Below the pieces are notes generated by a model. That model did no database searches, was not told the origin of the DNA, and was given only the letters and a program-made list of their open reading frames with translations. Positions 26,119-34,608 of a DNA stretch of 37,347 bases are shown piece by piece. Position 1 is the stretch's first letter. Each line of letters opens with the position of its first letter. The position numbers were made by a program, and so were the translations under genes. The stretch comes from a virus, in the IMG/VR virus record IMGVR_UViG_3300045912_000069, positions 1 through 37,347 of that record; one strand, 5' to 3'.

Positions 26119-27474
26119 TTAAACTATTAAAAATTCATAAATTATTAAACAGCCTTGCGCACCGTTACCGCCCGCCCCTGATTGTGCCGTGCCATCTCTT
26201 GCAGCACCACCACCTCCCCCGCCTGCGCCATACAAACCACCGTTACCACCGTTACCGCCATTCGTTGTGCCGTTGTTAGCACTACCACCACCTACACCAC
26301 TTACACCTAATCCAATTGTATGTAGTCTTGTTGGATGTAAACCAATTTGTAAAGCGTAATTATCTATACCGTTATCACCGTTACCGCCACCTGCCGTTCC
26401 GCCCGCTCTCGCTGCTGATAGCGTATTGCTTTCATCGTATATCCTCGTTCTTGCTCCGCCTGCATTTTGCGTTCCGGGTGTTGCGTTGCTTATACCGCCT
26501 CCTCCCGAACCGCCAAAATAAACACCAAATGATGTATTTGTCATAACTAATCCACTTGTTCCCGCACCTGTTATTCCGCCTCCATAGCCGTTTGCGCCCA
26601 TTATATTTAATCCATTAGTATTTGGTGTTGATAAATTAAAAGCCACCGTTGCTCCTGCCGCTTGCCCGACTGCCCCTAATCCACCCTTTGCAATTACAAG
26701 TGAACCAAATGAAGTATCACCTCCATTTGCGCCATTATTTCCTGCTGTATTATTAGTTGTTACTGATGCCCCACCATTACCACCTGTGCCTATTGTTATT
26801 GTCTCTGTGCCACCTATCTCACTTGCTTGTAGTATTCTTCTTGCAACAGCACCGCAACCGCCACCGCCTCCACCATTAGAAATAGTGCCGTTTGGTCGCT
26901 TCTCTCCACTTGCTCCGCCTCCGCCTCCGCCAACTGCAAGCACGTGAGCAAACAATAAATTACTTGGTTTTGTGTACGTGTCATCCGCTGTATATTGTCT
27001 TACATTGATGCTTATTCTACCTCCATACACTGCCACTATTTGCGCTGCTAATAATTGCGCTACTAAATCAGAATTATCTAAAGCATTTATTTGCGTACAA
27101 GATAAATTTATATTCGGTAATTTATTTTCAGTAGCTCCGTTTGGTTGCGTCAATACAATATTCGGTGCTGTAAATGTTTCACCGCTTTTTATATTTTGCG
27201 TATAACTTGGTGTAGTCGAATCATTCCTATACACTGCATCGGGTGCTGTTATGTTGTCAACACTACAGCTTGGTATAAAAGTGGTGCTTATAGTGTTACT
27301 TGCACTGTCTTTTAATACAGCAACAGTGTCTATAAGCTCAAAAGGCGACTGAGCACAAGTTATAGTCTCTGTGTAGGAACCGTCTGAATTTTCTATATCT
27401 ATAGAACTACATCCGCCTCCTCCGCCAGTACCTCCTTTATTAAAGGCATATATTAAAGGAAACTTTTCAAACAT
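26119..27474 (-). CDS. Polyglycine-rich tail fibre adhesin
   Basis: The 451-residue protein has two parts. Residues 1-150 carry a domain with NSDGSYTETI, TITAPDAVYRNDSTTPSYT and SGETFTAPNIVL, of the type often found at the start of phage fibre tips. From about residue 165 there is a Gly/Asn-rich region with many G4-G6 runs (for example at about 183-188, 203-207 and 430-434), as in glycine-rich phage adhesins whose polyglycine II helices pack into a receptor-binding tip. It ends with a hydrophobic strand (GCLIIYEFLIV). The DNA is far more GC-rich than its surroundings (about 67% in one line near 26160). It shares one base with the gene before it. It likely helps choose the host surface receptor. 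Confidence 0.8.
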   Translation of the reverse strand: MFEKFPLIYAFNKGGTGGGGGCSSIDIENSDGSYTETITCAQSPFELIDTVAVLKDSASNTISTTFIPSCSVDNITAPDAVYRNDSTTPSYTQNIKSGETFTAPNIVLTQPNGATENKLPNINLSCTQINALDNSDLVAQLLAAQIVAVYGGRISINVRQYTADDTYTKPSNLLFAHVLAVGGGGGGASGEKRPNGTISNGGGGGGCGAVARRILQASEIGGTETITIGTGGNGGASVTTNNTAGNNGANGGDTSFGSLVIAKGGLGAVGQAAGATVAFNLSTPNTNGLNIMGANGYGGGITGAGTSGLVMTNTSFGVYFGGSGGGGISNATPGTQNAGGARTRIYDESNTLSAARAGGTAGGGNGDNGIDNYALQIGLHPTRLHTIGLGVSGVGGGSANNGTTNGGNGGNGGLYGAGGGGGGAARDGTAQSGAGGNGAQGCLIIYEFLIV

Positions 27475-27803
27475 TATTTAAAATAAGTTACTGTTAATTT
27501 ATGTACCCCTGCTTGAGCTTGTATTATTTTAAATTTATTTAGCTGTTCAGGTTCTTTAATAGTAAATACTGTTAAATGATTTAAAGGTAACCCTGCTGTA
27601 TTAGTAGGATTTAAACCATCCATCCTAAACCTTGCTACAATCTGTTCAGGGCTTGTAACATCAGACTCTACAGTACAAAGTGCGTAATGAGAGTTAGGCG
27701 GGACTGATAAGCTTTTAACACTATTGTCTATGGTTATTTCTTCAAAACCGCTTGTTACAAAGCTTTTGTTTAAAGTTTTCAATAAGTCTGTTATACTACT
27801 CAT
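27474..27803 (-). CDS. Small beta-sandwich virion protein, 109 residues
   Basis: Residues 42-109 match a small structural protein type widespread in phages, with the pattern ARFRMDGLNPT..AGLPL then a hydrophobic strand and a C-terminal FKIIQAQAG....TVTYF. The N-terminus is helical (DLLKTLNKSF). Such proteins are minor virion components. It lies between the Cys-tail protein and the polyglycine adhesin, with a one-base overlap with the latter, so a role at the fibre base or as a fibre adaptor is a guess from position. Confidence 0.6.
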   Translation of the reverse strand: MSSITDLLKTLNKSFVTSGFEEITIDNSVKSLSVPPNSHYALCTVESDVTSPEQIVARFRMDGLNPTNTAGLPLNHLTVFTIKEPEQLNKFKIIQAQAGVHKLTVTYFK

Positions 27804-27808
27804 ATATT

Positions 27809-28405
27809 TTAATTACAACCACAGTCTGCGGTATCTGTATTTTCTATTAGTTTATAAGCATCTTTTATCATATCATCTACTTCTTTTGTAAGTAGGCAGT
27901 TCCATAAATCTAAAAAAACATTTTGTTTCTCTTCTGTATCTAAAACTTCATAAGTCATAAAAGTGATTTCATTAGCACTTGTTAAAGTTACAGTCGAATT
28001 AAAACTATAATTACTGCTGTAAGAGTATATATACAAAGTATCATCTACTAATTCTGCATGCAAATTAGGTTGGTTATCTATTATGTCATTGTACATATAA
28101 TCTAGCATAGCGTGTATTGTAACAAATTCATCCCCTGTTATAAAGTTACCATCTATGTACAAAAGAACATTATCATTCATAGGGTCTATCTTTTGTAAGT
28201 TTATTTTAACAGCAAAGGTTAAAGGGGCTTGAAAAGGTATATAACACTGCAAAGCATTTAGATATGAGAATAAAAGCTTTGTATTTTGAGATATACATTC
28301 AGCATTAGATTTCCCATAGGCTAAAGCATTTGCCATAGCATTTACCATTATGCCGTATTTGCATTTTAGGTTTAATATGTGTTTGTCTAAACAGTCTTTG
28401 TACAT
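27809..28405 (-). CDS. Cys-tail structural protein, 198 residues
   Basis: I do not recognise a named family. The first 60 residues are helical with scattered Cys (C5, C15, C37, C53); the middle is beta-rich with NVLLYIDGNFIT and DDTLYIYSYSS; the end is helical and finishes with DCGCN. The CxCN end also occurs in the 185-residue neighbour. It has no signal peptide or membrane segment. Its place between fibre genes argues for a virion appendage component or its assembly factor. Confidence 0.5.
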   Translation of the reverse strand: MYKDCLDKHILNLKCKYGIMVNAMANALAYGKSNAECISQNTKLLFSYLNALQCYIPFQAPLTFAVKINLQKIDPMNDNVLLYIDGNFITGDEFVTIHAMLDYMYNDIIDNQPNLHAELVDDTLYIYSYSSNYSFNSTVTLTSANEITFMTYEVLDTEEKQNVFLDLWNCLLTKEVDDMIKDAYKLIENTDTADCGCN

Positions 28406-28409
28406 GACC

Positions 28410-29438
28410 TTATATTTCTAGTATTCTGTAAGTTGTGTAAATTTTTAAAACAGAGTTAGCACCACCACCAGTAGGGTTCCCTGTTTCTACTGTTAAATTA
28501 ACAGGAGAATTAGGCCTTAATTGCTGATTAGATGTAGAAGCTGTATTAAATTTAGCAAAATTTACTGTTCTTGTGTTTGTAGAATTAATAAGGAAGTTGC
28601 TTACAAACAATGGGTCTGTAGCAGTTTCTATAATAACCCTCACATTAACATTAGTTGCAAAGGCTGCGGAATCGTACAACATTCTTCCTGTAACTGAAAG
28701 CACCTCTATAATCCTGTTAGTACCTTGTGCAGGCACTAAATTAAAAGGATTGCTGTATAAGTTAAGTATGTCCGATTGTGTTAAGGTCACCTCTGAAGTA
28801 AGTATATTATTGTTTATTGAAAAAGCAAGTTTACTAGCTTGAATAGAGTTGTCCTGTATACTGGTAACACCTGTATTACTTATGCTAATAGGGCCTGTAA
28901 CAGGGACAGAGTTTAAATCAGTACCGTTACCTATTAGTATGTAACCGTTTTGTTTTGCATTTAAAGCCGTAGGCGCATCTGCGGGACCACCTACTATAAT
29001 ATTACCTCTTGCTATATTAGCTAATTTAGATAAAGTTACTGCATCATCTACTATTTTATTAGTAGTTACTGCATTGTCTTTAATTTTTGATGTGTCTATA
29101 AACGCATCTTGGCTAAAGTTAGGAAGTATATATAAAAAATAACCAGAACCAGATTGCCTAGCCATAGCTATAAACCTAGTTGTTAGTAAAGACTGCGGAA
29201 TGGTAGTTCCTGCAACTGTAAAGGTTCTCCCGTTTAAGTCTATATTCCCTCTGTATATAACAAAGAAAGTAGTATTGGCATCTTCTGGACCAGAACGTGT
29301 TATAGAAAAATTATCTCCCAAAGACACAGGGCCTGTAGTAAATAACTCATAAAAGCTATAAGGGTCTAAAGTATTAAAGTTTATAGTACCTCCAGCAGAA
29401 GTTATTTCTATTCTTTTTAATGGTAGTTGTGCTGACAT
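28410..29438 (-). CDS. Fibre protein with tandem AV/KI repeats
   Basis: The N-terminal 100 residues form a beta-rich domain (INFNTLDPYSFYELF...) that may be an attachment part. Residues about 108-145 contain repeats of the type DTSKIKDNAVTTNKIVDDAVTLSKL, typical of trimeric phage fibre shafts. They are followed by GNIIVGGPADAPTALN and NGYILIGNGTDLNSV segments (150-175) and another shaft repeat (QDNSIQASKL, near 200). The last 130 residues are a beta-rich tip domain. This looks like a head or tail fibre. It sits between two Cys-rich proteins with gaps of 2 and 4 bases. Confidence 0.7.
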   Translation of the reverse strand: MSAQLPLKRIEITSAGGTINFNTLDPYSFYELFTTGPVSLGDNFSITRSGPEDANTTFFVIYRGNIDLNGRTFTVAGTTIPQSLLTTRFIAMARQSGSGYFLYILPNFSQDAFIDTSKIKDNAVTTNKIVDDAVTLSKLANIARGNIIVGGPADAPTALNAKQNGYILIGNGTDLNSVPVTGPISISNTGVTSIQDNSIQASKLAFSINNNILTSEVTLTQSDILNLYSNPFNLVPAQGTNRIIEVLSVTGRMLYDSAAFATNVNVRVIIETATDPLFVSNFLINSTNTRTVNFAKFNTASTSNQQLRPNSPVNLTVETGNPTGGGANSVLKIYTTYRILEI

Positions 29439-29440
29439 AG

Positions 29441-30094
29441 TTATGGGATTCTGTTATATTCTATTTTATACTGTACTAAGCTAAGAGTATTGCCTACCCC
29501 TGTTATTCTGCCTATTACAGCCATAGTGTTTGTTAAACTTGTTAAGTTATTTGTAGATACTGTATCGTATATAAAGAACTTATCTTTGTTCCTATTACGA
29601 TTAGTAGGGTCAGATACTGTGAATTTTATATGACCGTTTAAAGTAGTTGCAGACAGTCTAGTTAATTCTACCTCTAATAAAGCATGAGTATCTGTTAAGC
29701 TTATAGGGTATTCTACTATATTAGAACCTTCTACTAGGTCAAAACCATTTACCCTGTAAATTATCCAAGCTTCCGTGTCTGTTGGTTTGATAAACAAACA
29801 AGTTACTTTTAAAGAATCTCCATCTTGCTGCAAAATGTTTGCAGGCAAGGTATAGGACGATAGCTGTACGTTACTATTAGAAGATGTGCTATACCTTGTA
29901 AAATCATTTAAAAGTATCCCAGAACAACAATCACCTTCTGCTGAAGGTAAAGGCCCTGCATTTATGGTATCCCCTGTAGTAAGTGTTATTATAAGATTAT
30001 TTTCTACGATTTGCACATTAGTGATGCCTACACCATCACTTCCGCTAGGTAGCATTATATTGTTACAATCGCAATTTGAAGAGCAGCTGCACAT
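29441..30094 (-). CDS. Cys-rich appendage protein, 217 residues
   Basis: It begins with a dense Cys cluster (C2, C4, C8, C10 in MCSCSSNCDCNN) followed by GSDGVGITNVQIVENNLIITLTTGD, a short beta segment common at the start of phage fibre proteins, and then a beta-rich domain (about 60-217). There is no membrane segment. It follows the 185-residue gene by one base. The Cys cluster could bind metal or cross-link subunits. A fibre base or minor tail component is likely from sequence style and position; no firm family. Confidence 0.5.
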   Translation of the reverse strand: MCSCSSNCDCNNIMLPSGSDGVGITNVQIVENNLIITLTTGDTINAGPLPSAEGDCCSGILLNDFTRYSTSSNSNVQLSSYTLPANILQQDGDSLKVTCLFIKPTDTEAWIIYRVNGFDLVEGSNIVEYPISLTDTHALLEVELTRLSATTLNGHIKFTVSDPTNRNRNKDKFFIYDTVSTNNLTSLTNTMAVIGRITGVGNTLSLVQYKIEYNRIP

Positions 30095-30095
30095 G

Positions 30096-30653
30096 TTAAT
30101 TACAATTACATTTGTTATTGTTGCATATTCTTTGCAACTTTGTTAATATTTTATTTATTTTAGTTTCGTTACCACAAACAGCATTAGCTTTAAGACCCTC
30201 TAATAAAACCATAGCGGTATAAACTTCATTAGTATATTCTTTTAAATCACAAGAACATTTAGAAGTAATTTTAGCTATCATTTTTTGTACACAGCATTCT
30301 ATCTTACAAAAGGCAAAAGCCTTAACAGTTTTAGTATATACATTGTTTAACGCATCTACAACTGTATAAGTGATTGTGTAAACACCGTCTTCATAATTAC
30401 CAGGAACTTGATTAAATTCTATTGGGCCCGTTACAGGGTTTGGTAAATTGGAAATTACACTGTTTGTAACTATAACGCCTGATGGGTGTTTTATGCTTAT
30501 GGTCATTGAAGACACTTTATCTGCTAGTAACGTAGATGCGTGCTCCCAACCGTTAGGGTTGTTTTTTGCATGGTAAACGCCTGTTGTATCAGTTACTATT
30601 AACTGAGTACACTTATTTCTGAAACATACTGATATTTTAGGTACAAAAGGCAT
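30096..30653 (-). CDS. Ig-like domain protein with Cys-rich helical tail, 185 residues
   Basis: Residues about 8-115 look like an immunoglobulin-like beta sandwich (MTISIKHPSGVIV, DGVYTITYTVVDALNNVYTK). The remaining 70 residues are helical with many Cys (FCKIECCVQKM, KCSCD) and end in CNCN. This pattern of beta domain plus Cys-rich helix is seen in small virion proteins of Bacteroidota phages, some near tail fibres. It is the first gene after the intrinsic terminator, so it must have its own promoter or depend on read-through; I see none in the short gap. Confidence 0.55.
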   Translation of the reverse strand: MPFVPKISVCFRNKCTQLIVTDTTGVYHAKNNPNGWEHASTLLADKVSSMTISIKHPSGVIVTNSVISNLPNPVTGPIEFNQVPGNYEDGVYTITYTVVDALNNVYTKTVKAFAFCKIECCVQKMIAKITSKCSCDLKEYTNEVYTAMVLLEGLKANAVCGNETKINKILTKLQRICNNNKCNCN

Positions 30654-30673
30654 TTTGAAGTTTTTTTATTTAT

Positions 30674-30707
30674 AAAATAAAGCTTGGAGGCGTTTAACCC
30701 CCAAGCC
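30674..30707 (-). terminator. Rho-independent terminator after the 431-residue virion gene
   Basis: On the minus strand, arms of 9 bases (30698-30706 and 30682-30690) pair as GCTTGGGGG with CCTCCAAGC, with one G-U wobble and a 7-base loop. They are followed by TTTATTTT. This is the only classic terminator seen in the window, 14 bases after the stop of the 431-residue gene. Confidence 0.85.
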
Positions 30708-30721
30708 TATTTCTTTAGTTA

Positions 30722-32017
30722 TTATTGTATAGAAGTTGCAAGTACAGTAGTACCAGAAGCTGCAGTTAAACAGTCTAGTATAGTGTTGGTAGTAGAGTTA
30801 CCTGCTCCTACTTGAGCTCCAAAAGTAGCTGTTCCTGCTACACCACCACGGTCTAATGCTATAATAACAGTAGCGGGAGATTTAACATTTGCACCTAAAC
30901 CTTCAGTGGTTTCTATTTCGTACTCAAGCACAAGAACTGCATAAGAAGTAGTATCTTTTACATCTTTTCTCATAATAGGTGCAGGAGAGTTAGCTTCACT
31001 TCTGTAAAGGTTACCTTCGTTACCTTGACAATGGCGTTCTAGTTCTGCAATTTGTTCCCAGTTACCTCTTCCAGGGTTAGAACCTTGAGCTTCAGTTACG
31101 GTAGTAGTACCAAAACTTTCTAACAAAGTTGTTTTGAAAGCAGCTTTACGGAAGGGGAAGGGTTTAGTTTCGTCAAACTGAAGTGGACGACCTGTAAGTT
31201 TAATACCCCAGTTAGCAGCGGCTGCTGAAGATGCGGCAACTACTTCGTGGTTAGCATTAGCAGAAGCTGTAAAAGAATCTCCTTGGTAAGGCAAGTCTAA
31301 AGTTACTACGTTGTTAACTGTATCAATAGCAGCTACTTTATAAACAGGGGTTACAGTAGTTGTACCACCAAGTCTTAAATAATCCCCTACTACTAAGTTA
31401 GAGGGGTCAGTACCTGTATAGGTAACGTATTTAGACCCTTTGGTGGCAGACCAAGCTGTAGGAGCCCCGGTAATTGCGGCACCTGCATCATTACACACCC
31501 TTTCAATAGCTATTGGCTTATCTGCATTTCTTTCAATGGTTTTTATACCAGCACTTACCAAACCGTCTACTATTTCAATTTGAGTAGCAGAAGAGTCTGA
31601 TTTGTAAGGAATGTCTAGAATGTCTTGACGTTTAAAGGTTAAAGAATCAATACCACGAAGTTCTAAACGAATCATATAAAGATTATCATTGATTGCGTTT
31701 ATAGAACCAGTTGTACCGTTATAACCGATATAATCAATTTGTTCTACATCATTAACCCAAGTATAACCAGCATATCTTTTTATAGCTTTGCGGTTAATAA
31801 CTGGAGATTTCAAAGGGGCTTTGCCTGCGCCACGTCCTTGATAAATTACTAATTTTTCAGCAGTGGCTGCGGTAGTACCTGTTAAAATGGTTCCACCAGG
31901 AGCAGCAATTACTACTTCCCCAGCTGCTAAAGTTGACAATGTTACGTTAGATGTTCTTGCAATGTTATCTGCAATGAACAAATGTGTAACTCTGTTTTCA
32001 CGATTTAAAGCACTCAT
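30722..32017 (-). CDS. Probable abundant virion structural protein, 431 residues
   Basis: A beta-rich, Ala/Thr/Gly-rich protein without membrane segments. Notable parts: IDYIGYNGTTGSINAINDNLY (about 95-115), a strand-rich middle with VGDYLRLGG and NNVVTLDLPYQ, and WEQIAELERHCQGNEGNLYR (about 315-334), which recalls repeated-subunit tail or capsid proteins. Its DNA is GC-richer than most of the window (about 45% in one line near 31020), and it ends at a strong terminator, both consistent with high expression. In this position an auxiliary capsid or decoration protein is plausible; a tail-tube-like subunit is an alternative. I cannot decide from sequence alone. Confidence 0.6.
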   Translation of the reverse strand: MSALNRENRVTHLFIADNIARTSNVTLSTLAAGEVVIAAPGGTILTGTTAATAEKLVIYQGRGAGKAPLKSPVINRKAIKRYAGYTWVNDVEQIDYIGYNGTTGSINAINDNLYMIRLELRGIDSLTFKRQDILDIPYKSDSSATQIEIVDGLVSAGIKTIERNADKPIAIERVCNDAGAAITGAPTAWSATKGSKYVTYTGTDPSNLVVGDYLRLGGTTTVTPVYKVAAIDTVNNVVTLDLPYQGDSFTASANANHEVVAASSAAAANWGIKLTGRPLQFDETKPFPFRKAAFKTTLLESFGTTTVTEAQGSNPGRGNWEQIAELERHCQGNEGNLYRSEANSPAPIMRKDVKDTTSYAVLVLEYEIETTEGLGANVKSPATVIIALDRGGVAGTATFGAQVGAGNSTTNTILDCLTAASGTTVLATSIQ

Positions 32018-32069
32018 GTTGCGTTTTGTTTAAATTTAACTTATATTTATTTGTTTACTCTATTTTTAA

Positions 32070-32957
32070 TTATAATGTAGTTTCTAAAGATTTGTAATAG
32101 AATATTGAAACTATTACATCCCCTGTAGCCACGTCCGCATTGTTAACATTTAAAGTTACAACAGGGTGGTCGTTTACGAAATCTGAAATAGTGGCAGGGT
32201 TTAAAAAAACAGCGGACCTTCTTCCTAAGTCAAAGCCTAATACAGCAGGCGATATGAATGTTTGAGTGTCGTTTTCTATAGTAGCCACTAAAGCAGTACC
32301 TTCATCAGCTGGACTTATTTCAGTACTATTGTAGATTTCTATTCCTAATATTTTGCTATGTAAAGGTATTGTAAAAATTTGACTTAAAGACGCATCCGCA
32401 TCAAAAGAATATGTACGAGACATTTTTTCTAGTACTATACCGCCATAACCGAAGTTAAAACCCTCTTGAAATTTTAATTGAGATACTATTTTAGCATTGC
32501 TGTTAAAATTTAAGTTGTTGTAAAAGTGGCTTGTAGTAGAACCATAAAAAGAGGACGGACCTTGTACAATAATTCCACCCTCTGCAGAAAGTGCTTTTTC
32601 TACAATTAAGGGAGACTCTTTTACTAAAACTGCACCATAAGAATCCGGATTGGATATAGAATTTCTTCCACCCTGTAAAACAAGATTAGTGCTATCTTCC
32701 CCTACAGTCCACTCGTTAGAATACCCTGAATCTTCGTATCCAGCACTTATTTTATTCCCTACTATTATAGCATGAAACCCGTCTTGGTTATTTGTGGTTT
32801 TAAATCTTTCAACAGTAAAGTCTTCTGCTGTAGAAGTATCTCCGTGTAAATTATTAATGTGGTCTATAATATTGTTTAGCTCATCTACATGAACAAGGGC
32901 GTTGTTATTAACACCTAGCCTAGATTTGCCTTTTGATATTTTTTGAAGTTTTGCCAT
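32070..32957 (-). CDS. Head/neck structural protein with beta-rich C-terminal domain, 295 residues
   Basis: The N-terminal 40 residues are basic then helical (HVDELNNIIDHINNLHG). Residues about 45-190 look like beta-rich repeats that decorate a shaft (ISAGYEDSGYSNEWTVGED, NLVLQGGRNSISNP, GGIIVQGPSSFYGS), as in phage fibres. The last 100 residues form a compact beta domain (LGIEIYNSTEI, ATIENDTQTF, VTLNVNNADVATGDVIVSIFY). It overlaps the upstream gene by one base. A head fibre or other capsid decoration is the best guess; no named family is certain. Confidence 0.55.
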   Translation of the reverse strand: MAKLQKISKGKSRLGVNNNALVHVDELNNIIDHINNLHGDTSTAEDFTVERFKTTNNQDGFHAIIVGNKISAGYEDSGYSNEWTVGEDSTNLVLQGGRNSISNPDSYGAVLVKESPLIVEKALSAEGGIIVQGPSSFYGSTTSHFYNNLNFNSNAKIVSQLKFQEGFNFGYGGIVLEKMSRTYSFDADASLSQIFTIPLHSKILGIEIYNSTEISPADEGTALVATIENDTQTFISPAVLGFDLGRRSAVFLNPATISDFVNDHPVVTLNVNNADVATGDVIVSIFYYKSLETTL

Positions 32958-33709
32958 TATTCTTTAGTTATTTCTTCGTTTAGTTTTATTTGATACTGTT
33001 GAGGGTCTGTAATGCCTGTAGCTATCCTTACTGCTATGTCTACTATCTCATCATGTACACCGCTGTCTAACTCACAATTTACCTGGTTAGCAGGGTTTAA
33101 GTAGTCTACAACTATTGTTTGAGGTTTCTTAACATAACGAATTAAATAATCATTAATGTTAAAGGTACCGTCTGTTATTATTTCATGCCTCTTGTTTACA
33201 GAGGTCGTGTTTTCTTTACTAAAATCTAATCTCCAAGCTAAGCCGTCTGTACCACTTACATAAGGCTTTCTGTTTGGATTTTTCTTATTTAATACATATT
33301 CGTCATGTGTTATAGGACGTATAGGTACTCTTAAGGGTTGCTGTGTTTTACAATTAGTTCTATTCGTTATAGCTTCTTCGTAAATAACATACCAACAATC
33401 TTCTGGTAAATCGAATAGTTTTCCAAATTCTACTACCCCATTTTGGTTACTGGAGGCTGAGGTAACTAAGTTACCAGAGTTATCCCTCGGCCCCCTAACC
33501 AATTCACTTAAATCTTTTCTACGCTTCTCTGTTTCTTCAAAACCATCTCTGTACTTATTACCTTTTGGGTTGTATACAGTTTTTATAAATCTTTCTTGAG
33601 CAATGTTTAACAAAATGCTTATTTCAGAATCTTCATAGCCTGGGGCTGCAAAGTTTGTAATCTTATCATATTTGATAAGGAAATTTAGACGCATTTCGTT
33701 AGCTGTCAT
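32957..33709 (-). CDS. Conserved crAss-like neck/ring protein candidate, 250 residues
   Basis: The N-terminus MTANEMRLNFLIKYDKIT, the segment EISILLNIAQERFIKTVYN (about 29-47) and FDLPEDCWYVIYEEA (about 99-113) form a pattern conserved in crAss-like genomes downstream of the MCP and resemble head-completion or ring proteins. The C-terminal part, with VDYLNPANQVNCELDSGVHDEIVDIAVRIAT (about 205-236), is similar in layout to podovirus connector proteins. One-base overlaps with both neighbours suggest coupled expression. The exact ring or neck position is not assigned. Confidence 0.6.
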   Translation of the reverse strand: MTANEMRLNFLIKYDKITNFAAPGYEDSEISILLNIAQERFIKTVYNPKGNKYRDGFEETEKRRKDLSELVRGPRDNSGNLVTSASSNQNGVVEFGKLFDLPEDCWYVIYEEAITNRTNCKTQQPLRVPIRPITHDEYVLNKKNPNRKPYVSGTDGLAWRLDFSKENTTSVNKRHEIITDGTFNINDYLIRYVKKPQTIVVDYLNPANQVNCELDSGVHDEIVDIAVRIATGITDPQQYQIKLNEEITKE

Positions 33710-34584
33710 TATTTACTTTTTTGTGCTTTTTCTATTAAACCTTTAATCTTAAGGAAGTTTTCAGAGTTAGCAGCAGACTCCAAATAAGAAACAAGTTCTT
33801 TCAAAGAGTTGAACTTAACATCTAAAACAGGTACTTCGTAAACAGTTTTGCTTAGCTGTATTATAACGCCACAATCTAAACCTTTGTATACTAATACTTT
33901 AGTTTCATAAGAATCGTCTTCTATAGTCTCTACAAACTTTTTAGTTTCGTCTGTAATAATATCAGCAACTTGTGATTGTAAAAACTCTAGTTTAGAATCA
34001 GCCCCAACTCTTAAGCCTTTGTATATTCTTAGGAAAGCTGCCAGCTTATCTCTGCTGTTTTTCATCTCTCCATAAGCTGTCCAAGCTTTTTGAGTAAAAT
34101 CTGCTTTATTTCTTTTTATAGAAAACTCTTCATCTTCCTCACTTAAATAAAATTTGTAAGAAGCTTTATTTAAACGCTCTGAATGTGATTTAGCTATTAC
34201 TTGAGTGTTCACCTTAAGAACTTTGTACTTAATGTAATCTAAAGGTTCATTTAAGTTTAAAATCAAACCATTCTTGTCAATGCTTACTCTAAAGGAATGC
34301 CAGAAATTATCTTTCTTTTTGTAGATAGATAAATCACCAGGATTTAAAGCTAAACCGCTGTAAGGACTTTCAAAGTACGCTCTCTCTTCGTTTGTAAGAG
34401 GGTCTACCAAAAGACCTGTAGAGTTTAAAGGTACATCTAAGGTTAACTTACATCCTGTAAACATTTGAGCACCGTCATGTCCTTTAGGTAGCCAACCACC
34501 GGCTCTGTCGGTGATTAGGACTACCTTAACTTTCTTATTTATCAAAGGACTTTTCACTTCTTTTTTTGTTGTTATTGCTTCCAT
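33709..34584 (-). CDS. Conserved structural protein following the MCP, 291 residues
   Basis: It follows the MCP by 24 bases and has the only clear Shine-Dalgarno sequence I found. Residues about 1-130 are beta-rich with conserved-looking VVLITDRAGGWLPKGHDGA (about 21-39) and SGLALNPGDLSIY. Residues about 150-210 are charged and helical (DFTQKAWTAYGEMKNSRDKL), with AAFLRIYKGLRVG next. A protein of this kind commonly follows the MCP in crAss-like phages. It is probably a virion or capsid-assembly component; its precise role is not known to me. Confidence 0.6.
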   Translation of the reverse strand: MEAITTKKEVKSPLINKKVKVVLITDRAGGWLPKGHDGAQMFTGCKLTLDVPLNSTGLLVDPLTNEERAYFESPYSGLALNPGDLSIYKKKDNFWHSFRVSIDKNGLILNLNEPLDYIKYKVLKVNTQVIAKSHSERLNKASYKFYLSEEDEEFSIKRNKADFTQKAWTAYGEMKNSRDKLAAFLRIYKGLRVGADSKLEFLQSQVADIITDETKKFVETIEDDSYETKVLVYKGLDCGVIIQLSKTVYEVPVLDVKFNSLKELVSYLESAANSENFLKIKGLIEKAQKSK

Positions 34585-34589
34585 TTTAC

Positions 34590-34597
34590 TTCTCCCT
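34590..34597 (-). promoter_or_regulatory. Shine-Dalgarno sequence of the gene after the MCP
   Basis: The minus strand reads AGGGAG followed by AAGTAAA and the ATG at 34584. The 7-base spacing is ideal. It stands out because nearly all other genes here have A-rich leaders without such a site. Confidence 0.65.
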
Positions 34598-34608
34598 ATT
34601 TGTTTTTA

